Source of the DNA: Streptomyces sp. MUM 178J
GTDB taxonomy: Bacteria > Actinomycetota > Actinomycetes > Streptomycetales > Streptomycetaceae
Assembly: GCF_022414575.1 (NCBI RefSeq)
Contig: NZ_JADWYQ010000003.1
Coordinates: 186,001 to 250,000, forward strand
Reading direction: 5' to 3'
Length of the DNA: 64,000 nucleotides
Each line of letters begins with the position of its first letter. Within the stretch, counting starts at the first letter, position 1. Positions 1 through 7,638 of this stretch are shown one piece after another. The position numbers and the translations under genes are program-made. A model generated the notes under the pieces. That model saw only the letters and a list, made by a program, of their open reading frames with translations. It was not told the DNA's origin and searched no databases.

Positions 1-250
1 GGGCGCGTCCAACTCGCTGTACGGGCTCGGCACGGCGCTGGGCCCCTTCGTCGGCGTCATGCTCTGGAACCGCTTCGGGGAGGGGCTGTGGCTGGGGTGC
101 GGGGCCGTGGGCCTGCTCGCGGTGGCCGCCGCCTGGTTCGGCGTCCGTCCCCTTGAACCAGCCGGCTCCAAGGGCCCGACGGACTCCACGGCCAAGGGCC
201 CGACGGACTCCACGGCCAAGGGCCCGACGGAGGCGTCGGCCGAGACATGA
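1..250 (+). CDS. MFS-type transporter, C-terminal end (5' part outside window)
   Basis: The reading frame is open from base 2 and ends at TGA 248-250. The visible 82 residues give two hydrophobic segments (ending near LGPFVGVMLW and GAVGLLAVAAAWF) followed by a short hydrophilic tail, as in the last two helices of a 12- or 14-helix major facilitator. The tail carries an in-frame 24-base tandem duplication encoding KGPTDSTA. It lies 92 bp upstream of the ATP-grasp ligase on the same strand, so it may be the exporter or importer of the cluster that follows. Family assignment rests only on this short end and substrate cannot be inferred. Confidence 0.55.
   Translation, partial: GASNSLYGLGTALGPFVGVMLWNRFGEGLWLGCGAVGLLAVAAAWFGVRPLEPAGSKGPTDSTAKGPTDSTAKGPTEASAET
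170..230 (+). repeat. 24-bp in-frame tandem repeat in transporter tail
   Basis: Two exact copies of a 24-base unit start at 170 and 194, followed by a 13-base partial copy. They encode repeated KGPTDSTA in the cytoplasmic tail of the transporter, so copy number changes would not shift the frame. Confidence 0.9.
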
Positions 251-342
251 GACGGCATCACGCATCACATCACCGGTCAGCAGGCGCCCGTACGGGTACA
301 CACGAACGTTCCGAGCGCCGGCACCACCAGAAGGGAACCGCC

Positions 343-1578
343 ATGCAGCGCCATGTGATCCTCGTCGACCCCTACTCCGGTGCGGCCGAGTATGCGAAGG
401 CCTTCCGGGAGCGGGGCATCGAGCCCGTCGCCGTACTGAGCACGCCGGGCCCCCTGGACTCCTACCGGCGCACCTGGGCGCCGGACAGCTTCCTCCGCAC
501 CCATTTCTTCGACGGCGACTTCGGCGATCTCGTGGCTACGGTGAAGAGCTATGACCCCGTCGCCGTCGTTCCGGGCAACGAGTCCGCGGTCATGCTGGTG
601 GACCGGCTGGTCGCGGAGCTGATGCCGGGCTCGGGCAATGTGCTCGAACTGTCCGAGGCGCGCCGGGACAAGTGGCCCATGGCCCGGGCCGTGGCGGAGG
701 CGGGCATCCCGCATCTGCGGCAGATCGCCACCGCCGACCCCCGGGAGGTCGCGGCATGGATCACCGACTCCGGACTTGAGGGGCGTCCGCTGGTGCTCAA
801 GCCCCGGCGCAGCGGAGGCACCGACGATGTGCACAAGGTCGCCGCGGGGGAGGACTGGCGGCCGTACTTCGACCGCCTCCTCGGCTCCGTCAACCGTTTC
901 GACATCCGCAATGACACCGTGCTGGTGCAGGAGTTCGCAGACGGAGCGGAGTACATCGTCGACACCTACTCGGTCGACGGCGCGTTCGGAGTGGTCTCTG
1001 TCTCCCGCTACAGCAAGTCGGCGAAGAACGATCGCATCGGGATCTACGACGCTCTGGACTACCTCTCGCCGCAGGACCCCGTCGCCCGGGAACTGGCCGC
1101 GTACACACGCAGGGTGGCCGAAGCCGTCGGCGTGCGCAACGGCTCCACCCACACCGAGATCGTGCTCACGGACGAAGGGCCGCGGCTGATCGAGATCGCC
1201 GCCAGGCTGGCCGGCAGCTGTCTTCAGTACTCCGCGCGGCTGGCCACGGGCGACTCCCAGATCGACCGCACCGTCCGGCACTGCCTGGACGGCGCTTTCA
1301 CCCCTGGGTACGACATCCTCCGGCCGGTCCGGGTGGTGTGGCTGTCCAGCCCTCGGGCCGGGACCCTGCGCAACGCCGAGGCGCTGAGGGCGGCAGAGGG
1401 GCTGGAGACCTTCCACCGGCTCGGCACCCCGTACGCCTCGGGCGATCCGGTGCCCTGCACGGAGGATCTGTTCACCAGCCTCGGGTGGGTGATCCTGGGC
1501 GGGCGCAGCCAGGAGGCGGTCGACGCCGACACGGCCCGGGTGAAGGAGATCGAGGCGCAGCTGATCGTCGAGCCGTAG
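343..1578 (+). CDS. ATP-grasp family ligase (amino-acid ligase type)
   Basis: A 411-residue stand-alone ATP-grasp protein. The ATG at 343 is preferred over an upstream GTG at 247 because AAGGGA lies 7 bases before it and the homology-like sequence starts at MQRHVILVDPY. The N-terminal pre-ATP-grasp domain (about 1-110) is followed by the ATP-binding core: the Lys of LVLKPRRSGG, the VQEFADGAEY strand, and the metal/phosphate motif EIAARLAG near residue 290. This arrangement fits the BacD/DdaF-like group that activates one carboxylate as acyl phosphate and joins it to an amine, usually making a dipeptide or amide. It is the first complete gene of a plus-strand cluster with an aspartokinase and semialdehyde enzymes. 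Substrates are unknown; a carbamoyl-phosphate-synthase-like role is unlikely at this length. Confidence 0.8.
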   Translation: MQRHVILVDPYSGAAEYAKAFRERGIEPVAVLSTPGPLDSYRRTWAPDSFLRTHFFDGDFGDLVATVKSYDPVAVVPGNESAVMLVDRLVAELMPGSGNVLELSEARRDKWPMARAVAEAGIPHLRQIATADPREVAAWITDSGLEGRPLVLKPRRSGGTDDVHKVAAGEDWRPYFDRLLGSVNRFDIRNDTVLVQEFADGAEYIVDTYSVDGAFGVVSVSRYSKSAKNDRIGIYDALDYLSPQDPVARELAAYTRRVAEAVGVRNGSTHTEIVLTDEGPRLIEIAARLAGSCLQYSARLATGDSQIDRTVRHCLDGAFTPGYDILRPVRVVWLSSPRAGTLRNAEALRAAEGLETFHRLGTPYASGDPVPCTEDLFTSLGWVILGGRSQEAVDADTARVKEIEAQLIVEP

Positions 1579-1601
1579 GCTGTGCCATAGGCCGTAGGTC
1601 C

Positions 1602-1659
1602 TTGACGGCCGCATAGGACATCAGTCCTATGTCGGGGACGAAGCACCTTCAACTAGAGT
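1602..1659 (+). promoter_or_regulatory. Putative activated promoter with CATAGGAC-N4-GTCCTATG palindrome
   Basis: The 233-bp gap before the alcohol dehydrogenase holds a perfect 8+8 inverted repeat (1612-1631, spacer ATCA). A TAGAGT hexamer at 1654-1659 matches the streptomycete -10 consensus but lacks a good -35 at the usual distance, and the palindrome sits where an activator would bind. A TTGACG at 1602-1607 overlaps the left side and could serve a second start. The two regulators encoded downstream (LuxR and GlxA types) are candidate ligands. Confidence 0.45.
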
Positions 1660-1811
1660 CAATCCTCAGTCCGCCGCGGAATCACGCATGAACGCATGAA
1701 CGCACGCACAACACGCGTAACACGCGGCCTCGGACCCGACAACCGCACCTTGATCGAATCTGTTGTTCCTGGTGGGATCGCTGAGTCCAACTGCGAGAGC
1801 GAGGGCAGACG

Positions 1812-3122
1812 GTGGAGCCGGTTGCGTTACTGGGCGGCAACACGCCAGACCACGAGAAGATCATCGGCTGGCAGGCACCACCGCTGAAGTTCGGCGTCGG
1901 CGCCACCCGGGAGATCGGCTATGAGCTGACCCGGGCCGGCATCCGCTCCGTGCTGTTGGTGACCGACCCCTCGCTGGCCGCTCTGGGACTCCCCTCCCAG
2001 GTGGCCAAGTCGGTCGAGCAGGAGGGCGTCTCGGTATCCGTCTTCGACCGGTCCGCCGTCGAGCCCACGGACGCCAGCTGCGCGGAGGCGGCCGCGGAAC
2101 TGTCCTCCCTCGACGTCGACGGCTACATCGGCCTGGGCGGCGGCAGTTCGATCGACACGGCCAAGATGCTGAATCTCCTGCTCAGCCATCCCGGCCGCGC
2201 CGTGCGGGACTATCTGAACGCGCCGGTGGGCGCCGGAGCTCCCATACCGGGTCCGCTGAAGCCGCTGGTCGCGGTGCCCACCACGGCCGGCAGCGGCAGC
2301 GAGTGCACCGCCATGGTGGCGCTGGGCGTCAGCGGTCTGCGGGTGAAGACCGGGATCAGCGACAGACGGCTGCTCCCCTCCCTGGCCGTCGTCGACCCAG
2401 CCAACACGCTCACACTTCCCCCGGCCGTGACCGCCTCCTCGGGGTACGACGTCCTCACCCACGCCTGTGAGTCCTACACGGCGCGTGCCTACGACCGCCG
2501 TCCGCCGTATCCCGCGCCGGCGGACCGCCCGCTGTACGTCGGGGCCAACCCGATCAGCGACATCTGGGCGGAACAGGCGCTGCGGCTGGTCGGCCGCCAC
2601 CTCAGACGCGCGGTGCTCAACCCCTACGACCTCGAGGCGCGCACGGGGATGAGCCAGGCGGCGTGCTTCGCCGGGATGGGCTTCGGCAACGCCGGCACCC
2701 ATATTCCGCATGCCTGCGCCTATCCGATCGCCGGTCTGATCCGCGACTACCGGCCGGACGGCTATCCGGCCGGTCATGCGCTGGTCCCGCACGGCGCCGC
2801 CGTCGTGGCCACCGCTGCCGCCGCATTCGAGTTCACCTATCCGACGTCTCCGGAACGGCATTTGCGCGCAGCGGAGTTGCTGGGTGCGAATCTCAACGGC
2901 ATCACGGCGGCCAATGGCGCGGATGTGCTGCCCGCCACCCTGCTGAGCATTGTGGCGGACACCGGAGGGCCTACGGGCCTGTCCCGCTTCGGTTACTCGC
3001 GCAGGGATCTCCCGGCGCTCGTCGAAGGCGCGCTCAAACAGCAGCGGCTGCTGGTGTGCTGCCCCAGAGACGTCGCAGCCCGCGACCTGGAGCGGATTCT
3101 GACCGATTCCATGACTGGCTGA
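1812..3122 (+). CDS. Iron-containing alcohol dehydrogenase, hydroxyacid-oxoacid transhydrogenase type
   Basis: A 436-residue group III (iron) alcohol dehydrogenase; start GTG 1812. The Rossmann-like half has GGGSSIDTAK (about 109-118), and metal ligands are visible as Asp213 and His217 in GYDVLTHA, His300 in the GTHIPHACAYP segment and His322 or His327 in GHALVPH. The segments GANPISDIWAEQAL and FAGMGFGNAGTH are hallmarks of the HOT/ADHFE1 branch, which oxidises 4-hydroxybutyrate to succinic semialdehyde while reducing 2-oxoglutarate. An aldehyde dehydrogenase follows 75 bp downstream, so hydroxy acid to semialdehyde to acid is the simplest reading. In this cluster the substrate could instead be aspartate semialdehyde/homoserine or a phosphonate aldehyde; the sequence alone does not decide. 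Confidence 0.85.
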   Translation: MEPVALLGGNTPDHEKIIGWQAPPLKFGVGATREIGYELTRAGIRSVLLVTDPSLAALGLPSQVAKSVEQEGVSVSVFDRSAVEPTDASCAEAAAELSSLDVDGYIGLGGGSSIDTAKMLNLLLSHPGRAVRDYLNAPVGAGAPIPGPLKPLVAVPTTAGSGSECTAMVALGVSGLRVKTGISDRRLLPSLAVVDPANTLTLPPAVTASSGYDVLTHACESYTARAYDRRPPYPAPADRPLYVGANPISDIWAEQALRLVGRHLRRAVLNPYDLEARTGMSQAACFAGMGFGNAGTHIPHACAYPIAGLIRDYRPDGYPAGHALVPHGAAVVATAAAAFEFTYPTSPERHLRAAELLGANLNGITAANGADVLPATLLSIVADTGGPTGLSRFGYSRRDLPALVEGALKQQRLLVCCPRDVAARDLERILTDSMTG

Positions 3123-3197
3123 GCAGCGCGCGTTGAGATTGGCTGAGCACTCAGCCCTGACTCCCCCAGGTCAGGCATCAAGGAGGCTGATGCCCTC

Positions 3198-4829
3198 GTG
3201 AGCGAATCCGATGCACCGGAAACAGTAGACACCTCGGACACCCAAGACATTCGAGATTCACCAGATTCACCAGAAGCACCAGATTCACGAGGCACACGGG
3301 ACGCGCGAGGTTCACGGGACGCACGAGATCCACGGCAAGTGCAAGCTGCGCCTGAGCATTTGGCTTTCATCGACGGCAGGAGAGTCCCGGCCGAGGAGTG
3401 GATCGACGTCCGTGATCCGGCCGACGCCCGGGTCATCGCCCGGGTGCCGCGGTGCGGCGCGCCGCATATGGATGAGGCGGTGCGGGCCGCCCGGTCCGCG
3501 TACGAGAGCGCCTGGCGTTTCACCGCACCCGCCGAGCGGTCCCTCGTCTGCCGCCGCATCGCCGAAGGGGTGCGGGCCGAACGCGCCGGACTGGCCGCGC
3601 TGGAGACCCGCGACACCGGAAAGCCGATCAGCCAGTCGCTGACCGATGTCGACGTCGCCGCACGCTACTTCGACTTCTACGCCGGCGCAGTGGAGGCGCT
3701 CAGCGGAGAAACGTTCCTTCCCGGCGGCGGACTGCTGGCCTTCACCCTCCGCGAACCGTATGGGGTGTGCGGCCACATCATCCCGTGGAACTACCCCCTG
3801 CAGGTGGCCGCCAGAACCCTCGCGCCGGCCCTCGCCGCCGGCAACTGCTGTGTGCTCAAGCCGGCCGAGGACGCGCCGCTGACGGCGCTCCGACTCGCCG
3901 GGATCGCGCTTGCCGCCGGCCTTCCGGCAGGGGTGCTCAACGTTGTTCCGGGGTACGGGGAGGAGGCCGGCGCCGCGCTCACCGCCCATCCGGACGTGGA
4001 CCATCTGGCCTTTACCGGGTCGCGGGAGGTCGGCGAGGCCGTCATGACCGCGGCGGCGCGGAACATCGTGCCGGTGACCCTGGAACTCGGCGGAAAGTCC
4101 CCGCACATCGTGCTGCCGGACTTCGACGCCGAGCGCGCGGTGCCGCTGATCGTCGGCTCGATCACCGAACACGCCGGGCAGAACTGCTCCGCGGGCAGCC
4201 GGCTGCTGGTCCACGAGTCGGTGCACGACGAGCTGGTGGAGGCACTCGCCAAGGCTTTCGACGCCCTGCGGATCGGCCCCGGGAGCGGCGACCCCGATCT
4301 GGGCCCCCTGATCTCCGCGAAGCAGCGGGACCGGGTGCTCGGATATCTGGACGAGGCGCGGCGCACCTGTGCCCTGGTCACCGGCGGCGGTGCGCCCGAG
4401 GGCCGGGAGTACGCCGACGGCTTCTATGTGGAGCCCACCATTCTCGACCGGGTGACCACCGCGCACCGGGTTTTCAATGAAGAGATATTCGGCCCCGTTC
4501 TGTGCATATCGTCCTTTGGCTCCCTCGAAGAAGCGGTGGAACTCGCGGAACACACGACATACGGCCTCAGCGCCGGTGTCTGGACCTCCGACGTGGGTGC
4601 GGCCCACTGGCTGGCCCAGCGGCTGCGAGTGGGCCAGGTCTTCATCAACAACTACAGCGCGGCCGGCGGGGTGGAGCTGCCGTTCGGCGGCTACAAGAAT
4701 TCCGGCATAGGGGTGGAAAAAGGATTCGAGGCGCTGCGGGAATACACGCGGTGCAAGACGGTCGCGCTCCATACAGAACCTCGTCATTCAACGAGCTCGC
4801 CGTTAGTCGAGGGGGAATCGACCCGATGA
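3198..4829 (+). CDS. NAD(P)-dependent aldehyde dehydrogenase
   Basis: A 543-residue ALDH superfamily enzyme. GTG 3198 follows AAGGAGG by about 11 bases. The first 50 residues are a low-complexity Asp/Ser/Pro/Arg-rich tail (repeats of DSPDS, RGSRDARD types) absent from normal family members. The core shows IIPWNYPLQ, LKPAEDAPLT, the cofactor loop FTGSREVG, the general base Glu in LELGGKSP, the nucleophile Cys in GQNCSAGSR, and EEIFGPVL. It most resembles betaine-aldehyde/gamma-aminobutyraldehyde or semialdehyde dehydrogenases and would convert an aldehyde to the acid. Its stop overlaps the start of the LuxR gene (ATGA), indicating translational coupling. An alternative internal start near LAFIDGRRV would remove the odd tail. 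Confidence 0.9.
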   Translation: MSESDAPETVDTSDTQDIRDSPDSPEAPDSRGTRDARGSRDARDPRQVQAAPEHLAFIDGRRVPAEEWIDVRDPADARVIARVPRCGAPHMDEAVRAARSAYESAWRFTAPAERSLVCRRIAEGVRAERAGLAALETRDTGKPISQSLTDVDVAARYFDFYAGAVEALSGETFLPGGGLLAFTLREPYGVCGHIIPWNYPLQVAARTLAPALAAGNCCVLKPAEDAPLTALRLAGIALAAGLPAGVLNVVPGYGEEAGAALTAHPDVDHLAFTGSREVGEAVMTAAARNIVPVTLELGGKSPHIVLPDFDAERAVPLIVGSITEHAGQNCSAGSRLLVHESVHDELVEALAKAFDALRIGPGSGDPDLGPLISAKQRDRVLGYLDEARRTCALVTGGGAPEGREYADGFYVEPTILDRVTTAHRVFNEEIFGPVLCISSFGSLEEAVELAEHTTYGLSAGVWTSDVGAAHWLAQRLRVGQVFINNYSAAGGVELPFGGYKNSGIGVEKGFEALREYTRCKTVALHTEPRHSTSSPLVEGESTR

Positions 4830-5479
4830 AGCGTGCTGAAACGAGGCAGGTCGCCGAGCTCGGCGGCCGGAGTTTCTGTCAGTTGTGCGGCGGAGCCACG
4901 CAGCCCGCCGCGGCCTTTGCCGAGAACGTCGAACGCATCAATATGGCGCTGAGCGCGGTGCAGAGCGCCCTGGACGCCCAGGAGCGGATGATCGAGTGCC
5001 TGCTGGGCGACACCGTCGTCGTCCCCGCTTCGGCGGCTCCGCCGGCAGGCGCGTCGACAAGGGCCGCGCGGCCCGCGGACGTCGCGCCGAACGCGACGCC
5101 TGACGTCGTCCCGGACGTCACGCCCGGACTCGCGGCCGAGCAGGTCCCCGCCGCCGGACAGAGCCGGCCGCCGGCGCCGGTGCTCGACTCGGGGTGCCGG
5201 CAGGCGCTCGCCCTCCTCACACCGCGCGAGCGCGAGGTGCTCGTTCTGGTGGCGCAGGGAAAATCCAACCGTCAAGTCGCCAACTCTCTCGGTATATCAG
5301 AGAAGACCGTGAAGAATCACCTGTCCGCACTCTTCTCGAAGATTGGCGCTGCCGACCGGACGCAGGCCGTGGTATTCGGCATCCGTGGCGGAGTCGTCGC
5401 GATAAGCGACGGCCCGGGCATCGTACTCCCGTTCAGTGCACCCGAAGAGCGAGCCGAACCACCAGGACCTTCTGCATGA
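4826..5479 (+). CDS. LuxR-type (GerE) helix-turn-helix regulator without receiver domain
   Basis: A 217-residue protein starting in the ATGA overlap with the aldehyde dehydrogenase stop. The N-terminus has a CQLCGG pair that could bind metal, then a helical segment (VERINMALSAVQSAL) likely to be a coiled coil, a Pro/Ala/Val-rich linker (about 70-125), and a C-terminal GerE domain (about 135-200) with LTPREREVL, LVAQGKSNRQVA and ISEKTVKNHLS. No receiver or ATPase domain is present, so it is probably not a classical two-component output. Coupling to the metabolic genes suggests a pathway-specific activator; it is a candidate for the palindrome near 1612. Confidence 0.88.
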   Translation: MKRAETRQVAELGGRSFCQLCGGATQPAAAFAENVERINMALSAVQSALDAQERMIECLLGDTVVVPASAAPPAGASTRAARPADVAPNATPDVVPDVTPGLAAEQVPAAGQSRPPAPVLDSGCRQALALLTPREREVLVLVAQGKSNRQVANSLGISEKTVKNHLSALFSKIGAADRTQAVVFGIRGGVVAISDGPGIVLPFSAPEERAEPPGPSA

Positions 5480-5566
5480 GGCATGTCTTTAGTGTGCGGG
5501 AGCCGATGGCCGATGGACAGTGGATGGACTGTCGCCGGACAGCGAATCCCTGCCATATTGGGCCCC

Positions 5567-6529
5567 ATGCTGAAGAACGTAGCCGCCGTGCTGCTCGACA
5601 ACGTCCATCCCTTCGAGCTCGGCGTCGTGTGCGAAGTGTTCGGCATCGACCGCCGGGCCGAGGGCCTGCCCGCCTACGATTTCGTACTCGTCGCAGCAGA
5701 GTCCTCGTCGGTGCGCGCCGTCCCCGGCTTCACCATCAGCACACCGCACGGCCTCGACCGATTAGCGGAAGCCGACCTCATCACCATTCCGGTGGGAGAC
5801 GACTTCCACACCCGGGACTTTCCCCCCGAGCTTCTCGAGGCCTTGCGCCAGGCCGTGGCAAGGGGGGCCCGGGTGCTCAGCGTCTGCGTCGGCGCCTTTG
5901 TCCTCGGCGCGGCGGGCCTGCTCGACGGCCGCCGCTGCACCACCCACTGGCGGTACGCCGACGCGCTCGCGGAGCGCTACCCCAAGGCATGCGTCGAACC
6001 GAGCGTGCTGTACGTCGACGAGGATCCGATCATCACCTCGGCCGGCACCTCCGCGGGCATCGACGCCTGCCTCCACCTCGTGCGCAAACTTCAGGGCAGC
6101 GAGGTCACCAACGCCATCGCACGCCGCATGGTCGTGCCCCCGCACCGGGACGGCGACCAGTCCCAGTACATCGAGCGGCCGGTGGCCGAGTACCGCGAGG
6201 ACGGCATCCGTGACGTCATCGCCTGGATGGAACGCAACCTCGACCGGGAGCTGACGGTGGAACTGCTCTCCGCCCGCGCGTGCATGTCGCCGCGGACCTT
6301 CGCCCGCCGCTTCCGGATGGAGACGGGCACCACGCCCTACCGCTGGCTGCTGGGCCAGCGGGTGCTCAGCGCCCAGCGGCTCCTGGAGAACACGGACGAG
6401 ACCGTGGAGACCGTCGCGGCCAGGACCGGTTTCCCCAACGCGGCCGCCCTGCGCCACCAGTTCGTGCGCTCGCTCAGCACGACCCCCAACGCCTACCGGC
6501 GTGCGTTCCGGGGACCCTCCCGCACCTGA
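5567..6529 (+). CDS. GlxA-type regulator: DJ-1/PfpI domain plus AraC helix-turn-helix
   Basis: A 320-residue protein. The ATG at 5567 is chosen because homology-like sequence begins at MLKNVAAVLLDNVHPFELG; an upstream ATG at 5483 would add 28 unsupported residues. Residues 1-190 form a DJ-1/PfpI-like glutamine-amidotransferase fold with the elbow VLSVCVGAFVLGAAG, and 215-320 form an AraC double helix-turn-helix (FARRFRMETGTTPYRWL, LENTDETVETVAARTGF). Such proteins usually sense a small nitrogenous metabolite and activate catabolic or secondary genes. It lies between the LuxR gene and the aspartate pathway genes, transcribed in the same direction, so it may control the second half of the cluster. 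Confidence 0.9.
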   Translation: MLKNVAAVLLDNVHPFELGVVCEVFGIDRRAEGLPAYDFVLVAAESSSVRAVPGFTISTPHGLDRLAEADLITIPVGDDFHTRDFPPELLEALRQAVARGARVLSVCVGAFVLGAAGLLDGRRCTTHWRYADALAERYPKACVEPSVLYVDEDPIITSAGTSAGIDACLHLVRKLQGSEVTNAIARRMVVPPHRDGDQSQYIERPVAEYREDGIRDVIAWMERNLDRELTVELLSARACMSPRTFARRFRMETGTTPYRWLLGQRVLSAQRLLENTDETVETVAARTGFPNAAALRHQFVRSLSTTPNAYRRAFRGPSRT

Positions 6530-6585
6530 CACGGGGTGCGGTCGCCACCCATGGCGCGTACCGCGCCGCCCACAGGAGGACATGC

Positions 6586-7638
6586 ATGTTACGCATCGCG
6601 GTCATCGGCGCCACCGGAGCCGTCGGCAGGGAGTGCCTGACCCTGCTCGACGGCGGGATCGTGCCGGCAGCCCGGGTGGCGCCGGCCGCGTCGGCGCGGA
6701 GCGCCGGGCGCGACCTGGCATCCGAGTGGGGGCTGTCCCTGCCGCTGGCCCCCCTGACCGCCGTCGAGGACATCGATCCGGACGCCGTGGACGTGGCGGT
6801 GCTGTGCGCGGGCGCGGAGGTGAGCAGGCGCGAGGCGGAGCGGCTGGCGGCGGCCGGCGTGCTGGTCGTCGACAACAGCTCCGCGTTCCGGATGCGGCCC
6901 GACGTCCCTCTCGTCGTGCCGCAGGTGAACCCTGGGGCCCTGGCGGACCGCCCGGCGTGCAACCTGGTGTCCAACCCGAACTGCTCGACCATCCAGCTGG
7001 TCCGCGCGCTGCATCCGCTGCATGAACTCGCAGGCCTCGAAAGCGTCGTGGTGGCGACGTACCAGGCTGCCTCCGGCGGCGGCCTGCGCGGACTGGAAGA
7101 GCTGGCCCAGGGCTCGTCGCGCCTGCTCTCCGACCCCGGCGCGCCCCCGGAGGAGGCCGGCGGCCGCTTCGGACAGCCGCTGCCCTTCAACCTCGTACCC
7201 GAGATCGGCCTCCAGGACGAGACCGGGCTCAGCCACGAGGAGCGCAAACTCGTGCGCGAGCCGCGCAAGATACTCGGCCTGCCGGACCTGCGGGTCGCCG
7301 CGACGGCGGTCCGGGTCCCGGTCTTCCACTGCCACTCCGAAGCAGTCCACGTCAGGCTGCGCCGACCGGTCACCGCGGAAGCGGTCGAGGACGCGCTGGC
7401 CGCGACGCCGGGCCTGCGGGCCTACCGCCGCTCTCACAGCCCCTCGTACCCCATGCCCCGCTCGGTCTTCGCCCGCTCCGAGGACCGGGCCCTGGTCCAC
7501 GTCGGCCGGATACGGGTCGAGCCCGAGGACCCGACGGCCGTGGCCCTGTGGGTCGTGGCCGACAACCTCCGGGTGGGCGCGGCACTGAACGCGCTGCAGA
7601 TCGTCGAACTCGCCGCCAAGCAGGGATGGCTGAGTTGA
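6586..7638 (+). CDS. Aspartate-semialdehyde dehydrogenase (second, cluster-associated copy)
   Basis: A 350-residue enzyme of normal length; the ATG at 6586 follows AGGAGGA by 5 bases. It reduces L-4-aspartyl phosphate to L-aspartate 4-semialdehyde with NADPH. Visible signatures are the nucleotide-binding VIGATGAVGRECL at the N-terminus, the active Cys in SNPNCSTIQL, and the QAASGGGLRGLEEL loop; the catalytic His lies in the FHCHSEAVHVRL segment. The stop overlaps the start of the aspartokinase by 13 bases, so the pair is one translational unit. Streptomycetes carry asd/ask elsewhere; this pair is separate from the lysA-hom-thrC-thrB block in the right half and sits with ligase and semialdehyde enzymes, implying a dedicated precursor supply. 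Confidence 0.92.
   Translation: MLRIAVIGATGAVGRECLTLLDGGIVPAARVAPAASARSAGRDLASEWGLSLPLAPLTAVEDIDPDAVDVAVLCAGAEVSRREAERLAAAGVLVVDNSSAFRMRPDVPLVVPQVNPGALADRPACNLVSNPNCSTIQLVRALHPLHELAGLESVVVATYQAASGGGLRGLEELAQGSSRLLSDPGAPPEEAGGRFGQPLPFNLVPEIGLQDETGLSHEERKLVREPRKILGLPDLRVAATAVRVPVFHCHSEAVHVRLRRPVTAEAVEDALAATPGLRAYRRSHSPSYPMPRSVFARSEDRALVHVGRIRVEPEDPTAVALWVVADNLRVGAALNALQIVELAAKQGWLS

Noticed and set aside
277..1614. Long minus-strand open frame of 445 codons opposite the ATP-grasp gene
   Set aside because: It mirrors the coding strand's third-position GC bias, has no family resemblance, and the plus-strand frame is clearly a protein family.
1812..3122. Phosphonate cluster signature (Fe-ADH as phosphonoacetaldehyde reductase)
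   Set aside because: No PepM or phosphonopyruvate decarboxylase is in view, and the sequence segments fit the HOT branch better; it remains possible only if these genes lie left of the window.
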